34,534 bases of DNA from CAWVWD01 sp045106825 (GTDB lineage: Bacteria; Bacteroidota; Bacteroidia; Chitinophagales; Saprospiraceae): assembly GCA_045106825.1 (NCBI GenBank), contig JBGCFH010000012.1, forward strand, positions 1 to 34,534. The letters run 5' to 3'. The translations under genes were made by a program, and so were the position numbers. Of the stretch, positions 34,412-34,534 are shown one piece after another. The notes beneath the pieces are model-generated. The model saw nothing but the letters and a program-made list of their open reading frames with translations. It did not search any database and was not told the DNA's origin. The number at the start of each line of letters is the position of its first letter. Position 1 is the first letter of the stretch.

Positions 34412-34534
34412 TGATTTTACGTGGTTTTGAATATTTTGATGCTAAGTAACGGCCCCGAGTCCTCGGGGCTGCCGAAAATATCACAAACTCATACGGCAGC
34501 TAAAGCAGCCGCTACTGTAAACCACATAGAATCA
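34412..34534. repeat. Third REP-doublet element, composite, reaching the window end
   Basis: The ends tgattttacgtggttt (34412-34427) and aaaccacatagaatca (34519-34534) are inverted copies with two mismatches. Inside, a unit starting GTAACGGCCCCGAG (34446-34474), with a long hairpin ccccgag/ctcgggg, faces a shorter unit ggcagctaaagcagccgc ending CTAC at 34515. It shares the ggcagctaaag core with the two 132-bp elements but has different ends and one different arm. Confidence 0.7.

Overview
The window comes from a low-GC member of the Bacteroidota. The evidence is a PorP/SprF protein beside a giant repetitive adhesin, a protease ending in a type IX secretion (T9SS) C-terminal sorting domain, repeated Bacteroidota-type promoters (TAnnTTTG at about -7), and almost no Shine-Dalgarno sequences. 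The order or family cannot be fixed from the sequence alone.

Layout. Positions 1-7836 (minus strand) hold the N-terminal 2,612 codons of a giant secreted adhesin that runs off the left edge; it is open throughout. porP/sprF-like (7932-9038, minus) lies just upstream and is probably co-transcribed. After an 800-base AT-rich gap come a small SCP2-domain protein, a decayed TPR gene fragment and an intact cytosolic TPR protein, all on the minus strand. A secreted DUF1573 protein (plus) and a secreted lysyl-endopeptidase-like protease (minus) converge on a palindromic repeat. From 15.5 to 31 kb the genes are mostly housekeeping: rpsA (ribosomal protein S1), an epoxide-hydrolase-like alpha/beta hydrolase, a small secreted protein, kdsA, rplU-rpmA, fhs, a 37-kDa nucleoid-associated protein, a DEAD-box helicase, pyrG and a long-form Xaa-Pro aminopeptidase. 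From 30.5 kb on there are a short Crp/Fnr-type regulator and a four-helix membrane protein followed by an attC-like structure, an ECF sigma factor, a secreted YD-repeat-like protein and a DUF6940-like protein.

How the genes work together. The adhesin and PorP/SprF-like protein form a cell-surface unit that probably depends on T9SS; the protease is another T9SS cargo. rpsA, rplU, rpmA, pyrG, fhs and kdsA serve translation, nucleotide and one-carbon metabolism and LPS core synthesis, and are independent transcription units rather than one operon.

What stands out. (i) The adhesin has about 22 modules of about 79 residues arranged as a higher-order A-B-C triplet repeat of about 711 bp. (ii) The intergenic spaces carry several families of composite palindromes. 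One is a pair of 132-bp elements 14 kb apart in opposite orientation, each made of two inverted REP-like units starting GTAG, and differing by an apparent flip of a hairpin loop. (iii) A 1.1-kb block with a regulator and a membrane protein ends in an attC-like fold placed directly after a stop codon. (iv) One secreted-protein gene has a near-perfect Shine-Dalgarno sequence, rare in this phylum. (v) The rpsA terminator region is duplicated. No transposase, integrase, tRNA, rRNA or CRISPR array was found.
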